A DNA stretch of 64,000 nt from positions 868,001 to 932,000 of the forward strand of contig CAVVIH010000006.1 of the NCBI GenBank assembly GCA_963748295.1, given 5' to 3'. The stretch is from CAVVIH01 sp963748295. Its GTDB lineage: Bacteria > Acidobacteriota > Vicinamibacteria > Vicinamibacterales > 2-12-FULL-66-21. Of the stretch, positions 1 to 8,948 are shown one piece after another. The position numbers and the translations under genes are program-made. The notes under the pieces were generated by a model. The model saw nothing but the letters and a program-made list of their open reading frames with translations, searched no databases and was not told the DNA's origin. Numbering within the stretch: the stretch's first letter is position 1; each line of letters begins with the position of its first letter.

Positions 1-498
1 CCGAACATCCTCGTGCTGCGAGGCTACCGGCTGACGTCCGGTTATGCCGGGCTCTTTCCGGCAACCCAGCATCCGATCGAGAGCGACATTGCGCGGCGGT
101 TGGCGGGAACACGATGGTCCTTCGCGCAAGACGGCGGCCGGCAGCGCGCGGAAGGATGGGCGGCGCGGGTCCGGCTCCTCGGCGAAGATGGCGGCGAGTC
201 GAGTGGAAGCGCGCGCCTCGCCGTCGATCGTCCCGGACATCTCGTCGCCGACGTTGATGCGCCGGGCCGGCGCATTCTGGCCTTCACCGAACGGTTCCAT
301 TCTGGCTGGTCGGCGACCGTCGACGGCGTTCCGCTGCCGATGGTCCGGGTGGAGGGTGATTTTCTCGGCTGCGTCGTCAACGGCGGCGCCCAGCGCGTCG
401 TGATCCAATTCATGCCGCGAAGCTTCGTCTACGGCTCGATCGCATCGGCGATCGGCGCCGTGCTGCTCGCCGGCGTTCTGATCTTTCGGCGCGCATGA
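1..498 (+). CDS. C-terminal part of a YfhO-like membrane protein (5' end outside window)
   Basis: The reading frame is open from base 1, so the gene starts upstream of the window; the GTG at 13 is only an internal codon candidate. What remains has a soluble segment with the FHSGWSATVDG pattern, like the 'GW.A.VDG' beta-rich end of YfhO-type proteins, followed by a terminal hydrophobic helix (about the last 25 residues, ending RRA). YfhO-family proteins are large multi-membrane proteins tied to glycosylation of cell-envelope polymers. The stop overlaps the next start (ATGA at 495-498), so the two are probably translated together. The family assignment rests on a short C-terminal piece and is moderate. 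Confidence 0.6.
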   Translation, partial: PNILVLRGYRLTSGYAGLFPATQHPIESDIARRLAGTRWSFAQDGGRQRAEGWAARVRLLGEDGGESSGSARLAVDRPGHLVADVDAPGRRILAFTERFHSGWSATVDGVPLPMVRVEGDFLGCVVNGGAQRVVIQFMPRSFVYGSIASAIGAVLLAGVLIFRRA

Positions 499-2079
499 AC
501 GACACGCTGAAACGCCGCCTCGAGATTATCGTCGTGGCAGGACTGCTCGGAATCGCCGTCTGGTTCCGTCTGATGCGGCTCTCCTCCGTGCCAGGGATCA
601 GCGGCGACGAGGGCTGGTGGGGAATCAATGCACTGAGCTGGTTGTCGGGCCGGCCGTACGAAGCCCACACGACGAGCGGCAATCCCACGGATCTATTCTT
701 CCTGGTCCCCGTCGCACTCGTGCACGGCCTGGCGCCGCCGTCATTCCTGCTGTTGCGCGTGGTGCCGGCAGTCGTCAACCTGCTGGCGCTTCCGGCCGGT
801 TTCTGGCTCGTGCGGCGATTGTACGGAAGCCCGACGGCGTGGATCTACACGGTCGCTCTCGCGATCATGCCGACAGCGATCGCGCATAGCCGCATCTGTC
901 AGGATCCTTCGCAGTCGATCTTCTGGACCGGACTGTTCATCCTGATCTGCCTGCTGGGTTTCAAGGAGCGGCATCGCGCGTGGATCTACCTGGGAGCTGC
1001 GGTCGCCATCTTTCCGGTGGTTGTGTGGACGCATCCGACCAACGTGTTCACCGCTTCATTCCTTCTGCTGCCGGCATTCGCCGCGATCGCTCCCCTGTTG
1101 CCTGTTTCCCGGGCGAACCGCGCCATCCTCGCGGGTTCGGCAGTCGGTACTGGCAGCGCTCGGCGCGGCCGTCGCCGTGCCGGCCCTGAGTCTTCTTCCG
1201 TTCTCGCGTCAATATCTGGATCAGCCGTGGCTGTCGATGGCGATGGCGCGGCTGTTCGACGTCAGGCAATGGCTCGAATTCGCTGTGAACAACGCGAGGC
1301 TCTTCAACGGCGTGACCGTCTACCACTACTTCTCGGGCGCACGGCCGCCGACGCTTCTTTACGATGCCGGTTTCGTACTCGCTGTCATTTTGGCGGCAGC
1401 TGGATTCGTGAAGACGCCGGCGGCCCGGCGCTCATCACTGGACTACGGTTTGATCGCCGCGTGCACGATGATGTGGATCGGCTTCTATCTGTTCGCAGGT
1501 CCCGACGCGCTGCGGCCACATTTCGAGCGCTGGGGCCTTTGCCTCATCGTTCCGGGTACCCTGGTCCTGGCGCGGGGTCTCAGTGGATGGCTATGGATAC
1601 CGAACAGGCGATCGATCGCGACCGTCACGGCCGCCGGGCTGGCCGTCGCCGTGTCGTCTTCGTTCTACGTAAACTACTTCGAGCAGTTCGCGCGGACCGG
1701 CGGGCGCTCGCATCTCACCTACGTGACGGCTGCGATTGAGCCGAAGCAACAGGCATTCGAGCACATCCTCGCCGCGAGTCCCGGACCCGGGGCCGTCGCA
1801 GTCGGCTCGCAGCAGTGGTGGCTCTACAAACCGCTCGGCTATCTCGCCACCGTGCATCCGCGAATCGCCGTGACCGAAACACGTGACTTGACGAGGCTGC
1901 CGGGTTATGAAGACGCGCTGACCCATGGACGATTGTTCTTCGTCGAGTTTGCGGACACGCGCGAATTGACGTCGACGATGCAGTGGATCGAGCAACACGG
2001 CCTGCGGGTGAAAAACACAGCCGTGCGCGATGCAAGCGGCCGGAACCTTCTCGAGGTTCTGCAGGTCAGCCGCCCATGA
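495..2079 (+). CDS. ArnT/PMT-like membrane glycosyltransferase, frameshifted
   Basis: The N-terminal half (from ATG 495) has hydrophobic helices and an early acidic loop motif, GISGDEGWWGINA, like the DE motif in the first periplasmic loop of GT-C enzymes that use polyprenyl-phosphate sugars. The homologous frame breaks between about 1130 and 1150: the first frame carries residues to ..NRAILAG and the +1 frame resumes with VLAALGAAVAVPAL and runs to the TGA at 2077-2079. Read across the shift, the product is about 527 residues with roughly ten membrane helices and a soluble C-terminal domain. One extra base explains the shift, and nine genes in this window show the same sort of defect, so I read it as a sequence error. 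The sugar and acceptor are unknown. Confidence 0.6.
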
Positions 2080-4175
2080 ACGATCGCGTGCGAAATGGCC
2101 CGATCCACCTGCCCCGATGGGCGCCCTTTGCCGCGCTGATCGTGGTGCTGCTCCTGGCCTGGCTGAACTTCGTGTTCACGGGACGATGGGCGGCGGTCCC
2201 GGGGGCACTCAATGGCTGGCGTCAGCCTTGGTATGCGGCCGCGCTGCTCGCGGCGACCGTGCTGGCGGTGATGACGCGCCGGCAAGTCGGGATGCCGGTG
2301 CACATCGGGAGAACGGTGCCGTTGACGGTCCTCGCGGTTGGCGCGGCGGTCCTCGTGGCGGCGATGTTCTCGCGCCTGCCACTCTCCACGTGGTCGCAGA
2401 TTCCGTTCAAAGACGATTACACGCCGCTCTATCAAGCTGCCGTCAATGGCGTTCACCTGTTGAAGGAAGGGAGCGTCGTCGGGTGGAACTGGTGGCTGCT
2501 CGGAGGCTACCCGACGTCGACGGATATCGCGCAGAGTTTCGCCGCGCTCGCGTTCATCCCGATGACGATCTTCGGCGAGCCGGTCGGCTATCACGTGCTG
2601 CACGCGGTCGCGTTCCTCGCCATTCCGCTCCTGGTCTGGTGGGATGTCCGTCAGGACGATCGCGAAGCGAGCGTGCTGGCCGCCGGATTCGCCTGTGTGT
2701 TCACGGCAGGCTATTTCGCCTATCTAGGCAACAGCGGGGACACCAACTCGCTGCTGGGCGCGTTCTGCTGCGCCCTTGCAATCGCCGGCAGCCGGGCCGC
2801 GCGCCTCGGACGACGGTGGGGAGGCCCGCTGCTCCTGCTCGGTTTGACGCTCGGGCTGTATTCGCACGTTGCGTTCTCGGTCTACGCGGGCCTCTATCTT
2901 CTGCTCGAAGCCGCGTATTATCGCGACTTCAAGGCGGTCCGTCGCCTCGCCGCGGCAACCGCGCTCGCGATCGTGGTGTCGCTCCCGGTGCATTGGGAAT
3001 CGCTGCGATATCCGGCGTTCATCAGCTTCAACAACACCGTCTACGATCCCGCGGCGCCGATCGACTGGGCGCTGGCTTTCCGCACCATCTACTACAACGT
3101 CGAAATCCTCGCCCTGCCGCACCGCTGGTTCAACGACTACCGCAGCCTGGCCAACGTCTGGCTTCCGGCGCTGCTGGTGATGGCGCTCGCCCCGGGCCGC
3201 AGCCGGGCGGGCTTCTACGCCGCTGCGGTGGTGCTCACGCAAGTCTTGCTGCGGCTGAACACCTCGGAGATCGGGGCGCTCTTCGATCGCATCCAGCACA
3301 TGATGCCGGTGCTCGCCGGTCCGGCGCTGGCGGGGTTCGTGCTGCGGTTCAGCGGCTCGCGGAAGCTGGCGATTGCACTGGTCGCGCTGATCGGGCTCTA
3401 CGTTGCGACGTCGTTCGAACCTGTACGCCACGTGCGTACGCTGCGCGACTTCGATCCCCCGCTGATCGATCGGATTGCCGCCGCCGACGGCAACCTGATC
3501 CTCGTCGAGATCAGCCCGCATCGCGACATGGACAGCAATCCGCGCCGCCGCAGCCCCAACACGCCGTTCGACGTTCACTTCGAAGGCCTGCTCCCCAGCG
3601 TTAACGGCCAGCGCTTTTACACACAGATGTGGGATGGCTGGATCTGGAGCATCTTTCGCGGTCAGGTCGTCGGCGCCGGGACCTTCGCGGGACAGGCGAT
3701 CGAAGAGACGCCACCCGCGACATTCGTCGCCGAGCTCCAACGATGGGGCGTCAGGCACCTGTTCGTGTGGACCGACGCCTCACGTCAATACCTCGCGAGC
3801 AGCGGGGCCTTCGTCGAGCTCTGGCGCGGCGGACGATGGTCGCAGTTCGAGCTGAAAGATGCGGATACGCGACAGGTCGTCACGACGAGCGGCATGGGGC
3901 GCCTTGGCGCGCTCGACTTCCTCAGCGGGAATGTCGAGCTGATCGATGTCGCGGCCGGCACGCCCGTCGTCGTGCGCACCAACTACTATCCCGCCTGGCG
4001 CGCCCACGCAGGGGGCCGCGAAGTTCCGTTGTATTCGGCTGCAGGTCAGATGGGGTTCGATGCCCCGGAAAGCGGAACGTACATCGTCCGTTTCGAGTAT
4101 CCGCGCTACCGATGGCTGTCGTTGTTCGCGCTCAGCGTCGCAATCGTCGGACTGTGGATGATGCGCCGCACCTAG
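2076..4175 (+). CDS. YfhO/PTPS-related large membrane protein
   Basis: The product is 699 residues with about twelve hydrophobic helices over residues 10-470, then a soluble C-terminal domain ending in a last helix (LSLFALSVAIVGLWMM) and a basic tail. The C-terminal segment TNYYPAWRAHAGGREVPLYSAAGQM resembles the end of YfhO-type proteins, and the membrane part resembles the 6-pyruvoyl-tetrahydropterin synthase-related family, which is membrane-bound and not a pterin enzyme. The loop FKDDYTPLYQAAVNGVHLLKEG looks like the first extracytoplasmic loop of GT-C enzymes. The ATG at 2076 overlaps the upstream stop (ATGA), so the first three genes look like one transcription unit, probably for envelope glycan assembly. 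The substrate is unknown. Confidence 0.6.
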   Translation: MNDRVRNGPIHLPRWAPFAALIVVLLLAWLNFVFTGRWAAVPGALNGWRQPWYAAALLAATVLAVMTRRQVGMPVHIGRTVPLTVLAVGAAVLVAAMFSRLPLSTWSQIPFKDDYTPLYQAAVNGVHLLKEGSVVGWNWWLLGGYPTSTDIAQSFAALAFIPMTIFGEPVGYHVLHAVAFLAIPLLVWWDVRQDDREASVLAAGFACVFTAGYFAYLGNSGDTNSLLGAFCCALAIAGSRAARLGRRWGGPLLLLGLTLGLYSHVAFSVYAGLYLLLEAAYYRDFKAVRRLAAATALAIVVSLPVHWESLRYPAFISFNNTVYDPAAPIDWALAFRTIYYNVEILALPHRWFNDYRSLANVWLPALLVMALAPGRSRAGFYAAAVVLTQVLLRLNTSEIGALFDRIQHMMPVLAGPALAGFVLRFSGSRKLAIALVALIGLYVATSFEPVRHVRTLRDFDPPLIDRIAAADGNLILVEISPHRDMDSNPRRRSPNTPFDVHFEGLLPSVNGQRFYTQMWDGWIWSIFRGQVVGAGTFAGQAIEETPPATFVAELQRWGVRHLFVWTDASRQYLASSGAFVELWRGGRWSQFELKDADTRQVVTTSGMGRLGALDFLSGNVELIDVAAGTPVVVRTNYYPAWRAHAGGREVPLYSAAGQMGFDAPESGTYIVRFEYPRYRWLSLFALSVAIVGLWMMRRT

Positions 4176-4188
4176 ACTGAGGTGCTCC

Positions 4189-4209
4189 GAGCCCCGAGTC
4201 CCGAGCTCA
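4189..4209. repeat. Three heptanucleotide units between convergent genes
   Basis: GAGCCCC, GAGTCCC and GAGCTCA follow each other directly between the stop of the upstream plus-strand gene and the stop of the minus-strand GTPase. This is a short example of the 7-base periodicity seen in many spacers of this window. No T-tract or clear hairpin is present. Confidence 0.4.
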
Positions 4210-5946
4210 GGCCGCCTGACGATCGATCCGCGCCCTGAGCGACTCCAGCGCCGACGAGATCTCGCGAAGCTCCTGCTCCATCGCCCGGAGGTTCTCCCCT
4301 TCGGCCCTGACGAACCGGCTGTAGGGCGCGATCCCTTCCTGGATGCGATCGCCGCTCCTCGCCACTTCCTTGTCGAACTGCCGGCGCAGCGCCTCCGACA
4401 GCCTCTGACGAACGTCGGCGATCTTCCGCCGCATCTCCTCCTTGGCCTGCTTCCGCTTCGCGGGAAGGATGAAGAAGCCGATCGTCGCCAGCACCGACGC
4501 CAGGACGATGCCGGTGACGTCGGCCGCGGCGGTGGTCGCCGCGACCGTCACTATCGTTCCAAGACCCAGCGCGCCGGCGCCCACTGCCGCCGCAGTGGCG
4601 ACCGCGTTCCTTGCACCATCCGCCAGCTCAGTCGCCTCCCTGCGGCGATCGTACGAGTCGACCACCCGCTGCGCTTCGCGTCCAACCGAGTCGATCAGCC
4701 GCCCGCGGTCGTAGTAGAACCGCCCTGGCTCGTCATCTCCCACGATTCGATCGCGATACTGCCGCCGGCGCTCCGCGAGATGACTGGTGACACCTTGCCA
4801 CTGCCGCAGGTCGGCATCGACCAGCCAGTCTACGAGCTCCCCGACCTTGCGCTCGATCTGCTGCGGCGCATCGGCGACGACCTGCTGCTCGAATCCCTGC
4901 TGGACGCGGCTGCGGTTCAACAGATCCATCACGCGGCCGATGCGCATCGTCTCGTCGAAGTAATCGTGGCCGCGCCGCTCCATCTCGAGCAGGATTCGAT
5001 CGATGTCGGCCATGCGGAACTCGATGTCCCGCTTCAGATCGCTCTGATACACGGCGAGCTGCCGGTCGACCTCGTCGAGCGTCGAGAAATCATCCTTGAG
5101 CAGCGCGATGCGATCGCGGGCGACGGTCAGGTGCCGCTCGGTGATCGAGGCGCCGACGCCCAGCGGGTTGAGCAGCTTCAGCTGCACCCGCGCGGGGGCG
5201 TCGAGCGTCGTCTGGATGTAGCGCTCGAGCGCCTCGAACCGGCTCGCCGGCCAGAGCGACGGGTCGCCCGACTTCGCGCGCAGCGCGAGCTTGGCGCTGA
5301 CCGGAAACACTTCCGGCGTGAACTCGAGCAGATCGCGGGCGCTGTCGGTGACGAAGCGGACTACCTGCTCGACCTCCTCCTCCCGCTCGAGGATGTCGAT
5401 CTTGTTGATGACGATGACGACTTTCTTGCCCCAGCCGCGGACCTGCTCCATGAACGCGCGTTCTGTTTCGGTGAACGGACGGTCCGCGGAGGTGACGAAC
5501 AGCACGAGGTCCGAGCGCGGCACGAACTCCGACGTGATCCGCTCGTGCTCGCGAATCACCGCGTTGGTGCCGGGCGTGTCGACGATGTGGATGTCGCGCA
5601 GGAGCGGAACCGGCGCCGTGATGACGTGCAGCGCCGATTCGCGGACCTGACGATCGCTGGTCTCGCCATATTCCAGCACGTTGATCTGCGCCGTCGTCGG
5701 CGTGACGCCTTCCTCGACGATCCGGCTGCCAAGCAGCGCGTTGATGAACGCGCTCTTCCCCGAGTTGAACTCGCCGACGATCACCAGCAGGAACAGCTCG
5801 TCGAGCTGCTCGATCGAGCGCGCGAGCGCGTTCTGATGCTCTTCCGTCGCGTCGAACTTGACGAGCGCCGTCCGCAGCCGCGCCAGCAGCCGCCGCTCTT
5901 CTCTCAGCAGCTCATCCTGGGCGGGGGTGAGGATCTTTGTCAGCAT
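4207..5946 (-). CDS. Dynamin-like GTPase with membrane paddle
   Basis: The product is 579 residues when started at ATG 5946 (MLTKILTPAQ); the open frame extends further upstream, but that part is encoded by a repeat array. Residues 58-65 (GEFNSGKS) form the P-loop, VTPTT near 81-85 fits switch I, DTPG at 123-126 is G3 and NKID at 181-184 is G4. Long helical, charged segments follow, and a hydrophobic stretch at about 450-495 could form two membrane-inserting helices like the paddle of bacterial dynamin-like proteins. The rest is coiled-coil to the C-terminus. Bacterial dynamins act in membrane fusion or stress repair. This copy is single, not the tandem pair common in cyanobacteria and Bacillus. 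The family call is firm; the cellular role is unknown. Confidence 0.85.
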   Translation of the reverse strand: MLTKILTPAQDELLREERRLLARLRTALVKFDATEEHQNALARSIEQLDELFLLVIVGEFNSGKSAFINALLGSRIVEEGVTPTTAQINVLEYGETSDRQVRESALHVITAPVPLLRDIHIVDTPGTNAVIREHERITSEFVPRSDLVLFVTSADRPFTETERAFMEQVRGWGKKVVIVINKIDILEREEEVEQVVRFVTDSARDLLEFTPEVFPVSAKLALRAKSGDPSLWPASRFEALERYIQTTLDAPARVQLKLLNPLGVGASITERHLTVARDRIALLKDDFSTLDEVDRQLAVYQSDLKRDIEFRMADIDRILLEMERRGHDYFDETMRIGRVMDLLNRSRVQQGFEQQVVADAPQQIERKVGELVDWLVDADLRQWQGVTSHLAERRRQYRDRIVGDDEPGRFYYDRGRLIDSVGREAQRVVDSYDRRREATELADGARNAVATAAAVGAGALGLGTIVTVAATTAAADVTGIVLASVLATIGFFILPAKRKQAKEEMRRKIADVRQRLSEALRRQFDKEVARSGDRIQEGIAPYSRFVRAEGENLRAMEQELREISSALESLRARIDRQAA

Positions 5947-5954
5947 CTTCTTTT

Positions 5955-6126
5955 CGGCGCTCGGCGCTGGGCGCTCGGCGCTACGGCGTTCGGCGCTGGG
6001 CGCTGGCGCACGTGCGACGTGCAGGAATTGGGCCCGGCGTTCAGATGAGCTTAATTCAACCCGGCGCAAGCTCCCAACGCCGAGCGCCGAGCGCAAAACG
6101 CCCAGCGCCCAGCGCCCAGCGCCGAG
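5955..6126. repeat. Fold-back heptanucleotide array (GCGCTSG)
   Basis: A left block (5955-6006) is built from 7-base units such as GCTCGGC, GCTGGGC and GCTACGG. A right block (6075-6126) carries the same word in reverse complement (GCCCAGC, GCCGAGC). About 70 bases separate them. The blocks can pair into a long imperfect hairpin in the spacer between the transporter and the GTPase, just upstream of the GTPase start. Confidence 0.75.
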
Positions 6127-6130
6127 ACAA

Positions 6131-7129
6131 TCACTCCCCCGCCGGAATCGCCACCCGGCGGTGACCGACACGGGTCAGCGCGACGCCGATCAGGACGGCG
6201 GCGGCGCCGCCGATCTTCGACGGGCTCAGGGACTCTCCGAGAAACGCGACGGCGGTCACCATGGCAACGAGCGGAACCAGGTTCGAGTAGACGGAGGTGC
6301 GTGCGCTGCCGATCTGGCGCACCGCGGCGTACCAGATCGTGTAGGCGACGCACAGCGCGAAGAGCGCCGAGTATCCGACCGCGAGCCATGCGCCGGTGCT
6401 GAGGGCGCGCCAGTCGACGGCCTGAATGTGCCCCCAGGCCAGCGGAACGTAAAAGAGCGTTCCAATCGCCATCGAGATGCCGGTGACGCCGACCGGTGAA
6501 TGCCGCGTCATCAGGTGGCGCGCGCCGATGGTGTAGATCGCCCAGCAGCAGACCGCGCCGAACATCATCAGGTCGCCGACGAGCCCGTGAGTGTCGAACG
6601 CGGCGCCGTGGCCGACGACGACGTAGATGCCCGCCATCGAGAGCGCCGCGCCCAGCCAGTGCAGCTTTCCGACGCGATCCTGGCCGAGCACCGCGCTGAT
6701 CAGCGCAATCACGACCGGCGTCGCCGCCAGCATGAGGGAGCTGTTCGCGACGCTGGTCCGCGCCAGGCCGCCGATGAAGAAGTACTGGTAAAGGAGATGT
6801 CCGACGATGCCGAGGGCGATCAGCCCGAGCCAGTCGGCGCGCGTGATTGGCGCCGGCGTGTGGAGGATGCTCGCAATCGCATCCGCGCCGTCGGCCGGCG
6901 CGTCGCCGCTCCTCGCCGGCAGGCGGCGGATGCCGACGATGATGGCCAGGAAAATGGCGGAGGCGATCGCCATCCGGACGGCGTTGAACGCCTGCGGATG
7001 GATCTCGCCGAACGCGGATTTGACGATGGAATAGTTGGTGCCCCAGATGAGCGTCATCAGGAGCAGCAGCGCGTCGATGCCGGAGAAGGTGCCCTCCGGA
7101 CGCGTGTGGATCGAGGAGCCTGCCGTCAA
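6131..7129 (-). CDS. EamA-type (DMT superfamily) transporter
   Basis: The 332-residue product has ten hydrophobic helices in two five-helix halves, each an EamA-type repeat. The first half begins LLLLMTLIWGTNYSIVKSAF, a typical EamA opening with the W-G-x-N pattern, and the second ends in the usual GESLSPSKIGGAAAVLIGV segment. The start is set at TTG 7129, just after a G-rich stretch; no ATG lies between it and the first helix. It begins nine bases after the atpF stop, so it probably shares the F0 transcript although it has no functional link with ATP synthase. Members export metabolites or amino acids; the substrate cannot be read from the sequence. Confidence 0.85.
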   Translation of the reverse strand: MTAGSSIHTRPEGTFSGIDALLLLMTLIWGTNYSIVKSAFGEIHPQAFNAVRMAIASAIFLAIIVGIRRLPARSGDAPADGADAIASILHTPAPITRADWLGLIALGIVGHLLYQYFFIGGLARTSVANSSLMLAATPVVIALISAVLGQDRVGKLHWLGAALSMAGIYVVVGHGAAFDTHGLVGDLMMFGAVCCWAIYTIGARHLMTRHSPVGVTGISMAIGTLFYVPLAWGHIQAVDWRALSTGAWLAVGYSALFALCVAYTIWYAAVRQIGSARTSVYSNLVPLVAMVTAVAFLGESLSPSKIGGAAAVLIGVALTRVGHRRVAIPAGE

Positions 7130-7138
7130 CGCCCCCGG

Positions 7139-7639
7139 CTAGTGCTGGCGGCCGAGGCTGCCGATCACCTCGTCGATCAGCGTCTGGTTGTCCTCGGGCC
7201 TGATGTTCTTGCGAATCAGCTTCGAGGCGATGGCGATTGACAGGTTCACCGCCTCCTTTCGCAGTTCCTGGCGGGCGCGGACCGAGTCCAGCTGGATCTG
7301 GCGCTCCGCCGCCGCGATGATCGCGGCGGCATCCGTTCGCGCTTTCTGTTTGGCCTCGTCGCGGACTCGATCCGCGTCGCCGCGACTGGCCGAGACGATG
7401 GCATCCGCTTCGAGCCGCGCGCGGCGGATGATCTCCGCCGATTCACGCTGAAGCCGCTCCTTCTCCTCGCTTGCCGCCCGCGCGTCGTCGAGCGACTGCC
7501 TGATCCGATCCTGGCGGACCTGCATCGCCACGAGGAGCGGCCTCCACGCATACTTCGTCAGCAGGGCCAGCAGCACCAGGAAGGTGAGGATGGTCCAGAT
7601 GAACAGGCCGGGATCGGGCCTTACGAGCGGATTATCCAA
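7139..7639 (-). CDS. atpF: ATP synthase F0 subunit b
   Basis: The product is 166 residues: an N-terminal membrane helix (about 12-31, GLFIWTILTFLVLLALLTKY) and then a long charged helix with a heptad pattern (about 40-150), the peripheral stalk that dimerises and reaches the F1 head. The TTG at 7639 is the start that keeps the usual short N-terminal tail. It follows atpE by 25 bases. The usual next genes (atpH, A, G, D, C) are missing; a DMT transporter follows instead, so F1 must be encoded elsewhere. Confidence 0.93.
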   Translation of the reverse strand: MDNPLVRPDPGLFIWTILTFLVLLALLTKYAWRPLLVAMQVRQDRIRQSLDDARAASEEKERLQRESAEIIRRARLEADAIVSASRGDADRVRDEAKQKARTDAAAIIAAAERQIQLDSVRARQELRKEAVNLSIAIASKLIRKNIRPEDNQTLIDEVIGSLGRQH

Positions 7640-7664
7640 CGCGATCGTCCTTTCAGCTCTCGAC

Positions 7665-7889
7665 CTACTTCAGCAACACGACCAGCAGGATGAACACTTC
7701 GGCGAGGATGGCCACGCCTTCGAGCAGGAACAGCGGCAGGTTGACCGCGCCGGTGATCCGGTCGGCCGCGCTCGGCTGCCGCGCCACGCCGTCCGCCGCT
7801 GCGGCGGCAAGCCGGCCGATGCCGAGCCCTGCGCCGATGACAACCAATCCAAGACCGAGAGCCGCGCCGAAATAATGCAGAAACTCCAC
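7665..7889 (-). CDS. atpE: ATP synthase F0 subunit c
   Basis: The 74-residue hairpin protein has two membrane helices joined by the polar loop ARQP (36-39). Glu57 in FLLEGVAIL, eighteen residues after RQP, is at the ion-binding position. The next residue is Gly, not the Ser/Thr typical of sodium-binding rings, and the helix-1 position that is Gln in sodium types is Arg26, so a proton-type ring is more likely. A second acidic residue, Glu64, lies in helix 2. The GTG start at 7889 is preceded by a strong GGAGG site, fitting the high copy number needed for subunit c. The upstream spacer holds a fold-back array. Confidence 0.93.
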   Translation of the reverse strand: MEFLHYFGAALGLGLVVIGAGLGIGRLAAAAADGVARQPSAADRITGAVNLPLFLLEGVAILAEVFILLVVLLK

Positions 7890-7908
7890 TCTCTACCTCC
7901 GTTTTTTG

Positions 7909-7995
7909 AGCTATCAGCCGTCAGCTTTCAGCTCTCAGCTTGCACTTATCAGCCGCCAGCTGCTGATAGCTGACAGCCGATAGCTGACAGCTCAG
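7909..7995. repeat. Fold-back heptanucleotide array (AGCTNTC) in the atpB-atpE spacer
   Basis: Units AGCTATC, AGCCGTC, AGCTTTC, AGCTCTC, AGCTTGC, ACTTATC and AGCCGCC run one way, then GCTGATA, GCTGACA, GCCGATA and GCTGACA run the other. The transcript can fold into a hairpin that fills the spacer. The last unit contains the atpB stop codon (7992-7994). The strong atpE ribosome binding site lies outside the array. Confidence 0.8.
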
Positions 7996-8945
7996 TGATG
8001 CGCGTGAATGGCCATTCCGATGAACACGGAAGTCAACAGCGCGAACACGTACGCCTGCACCAGCACCACGATGATCTCGAGCGCCATGATCGCGACGGCG
8101 AGCGGCACCGCGAACAGCAGTCCCACGCCGATCCCCGCGACGGCGCGCCCGGCCAGCTCCGCGAACAGGAACACGAAGGACAGCATCGCCAGGATCGCGA
8201 TGTGGCCGCCCGTCATGTTCGCCGCAAGTCGCATGGTCAGCGCGAACGGCCGCACGAACATCCCCATGATTTCGATCGGGATCAGCAGGATGTAGATCGG
8301 CCAGGCGAGGCCGTGCGGCACCAGGTTCTTCCAGTGCTTGACGAACCCGTGCGCGAGCGTGCCGGCGACGATGATGGCGAAGAACGTGACCGTGGCGAGG
8401 CCGGCGGTGACGTTGAAGTTGGCGGTCGCGGTCGTGCCGCCATGGAGCAGGCGGTTGACGATCGACTCTTCGCCGAGATGCAGCACGGCGCGATCCAGGA
8501 GCCCGACGACCTCGAAGATCGGAATCAGGCCGACGGCGTTGGCGCCGAGGATGAACGCGAACAGGGTGAGCACGAACGGCGCCCACGTGTCCGTCCACTT
8601 GTGCCCGACGTTCGGCAGGACCATCGAGTCGCGCACGAACTCGACCATCGACTCGAGCACGTTGGCGAAGCCGGACGGCAGCAGACGTTCCTGGCGGAGA
8701 TAGCGGCGGACGGTCCAGGTGACGACGGTGAAGACGACGGCGGCGACGATCCACAGCATCAGGACGTGCTTGGTCACCGAGAAGTCGATGCCCCCGATCG
8801 TCGGCAGGTGGATCAGCGGATGTTGCGGATCGCTGTTCGAGACGTGCTCGATGATCACCTTGCCGGCGTCGAACTTCCCGGACGCGGCAGGCGCGCCGTG
8901 CTGCGCGGCTTCAGCGGCGTGTTGGGCGGTCTCGGCGTGCTGCAT
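7992..8945 (-). CDS. atpB: ATP synthase F0 subunit a
   Basis: The 317-residue protein has an alanine/histidine-rich N-terminal extension (about 1-25), a first helix near 60-78, and four or five further helices. The conserved core is at about 228-250 (MGMFVRPFALTMRLAANMTGGH), where Arg239 in MRLAANM matches the essential arginine that faces the subunit-c carboxylate (E. coli Arg210). Together with the c-ring it forms the proton path. The ATG start at 8945 lies 3 bases after the atpI stop. The histidine-rich first twenty residues are unusual. Confidence 0.93.
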   Translation of the reverse strand: MQHAETAQHAAEAAQHGAPAASGKFDAGKVIIEHVSNSDPQHPLIHLPTIGGIDFSVTKHVLMLWIVAAVVFTVVTWTVRRYLRQERLLPSGFANVLESMVEFVRDSMVLPNVGHKWTDTWAPFVLTLFAFILGANAVGLIPIFEVVGLLDRAVLHLGEESIVNRLLHGGTTATANFNVTAGLATVTFFAIIVAGTLAHGFVKHWKNLVPHGLAWPIYILLIPIEIMGMFVRPFALTMRLAANMTGGHIAILAMLSFVFLFAELAGRAVAGIGVGLLFAVPLAVAIMALEIIVVLVQAYVFALLTSVFIGMAIHAHH

Positions 8946-8948
8946 ACA

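Noticed and set aside
495..2079. Reading the frameshifted genes as real pseudogenes
   Set aside because: Both halves of each gene keep conserved motifs, and several are essential. A common technical cause is simpler, so they are listed as genes across the shift.
4780..6048. A long open frame on the plus strand opposite the GTPase gene
   Set aside because: It is an antisense shadow in GC-rich sequence; the protein is charged, low in complexity and has no domain. Similar long antisense frames at 9612-11015, 12993-15041 and 56500-58608 were left out for the same reason.
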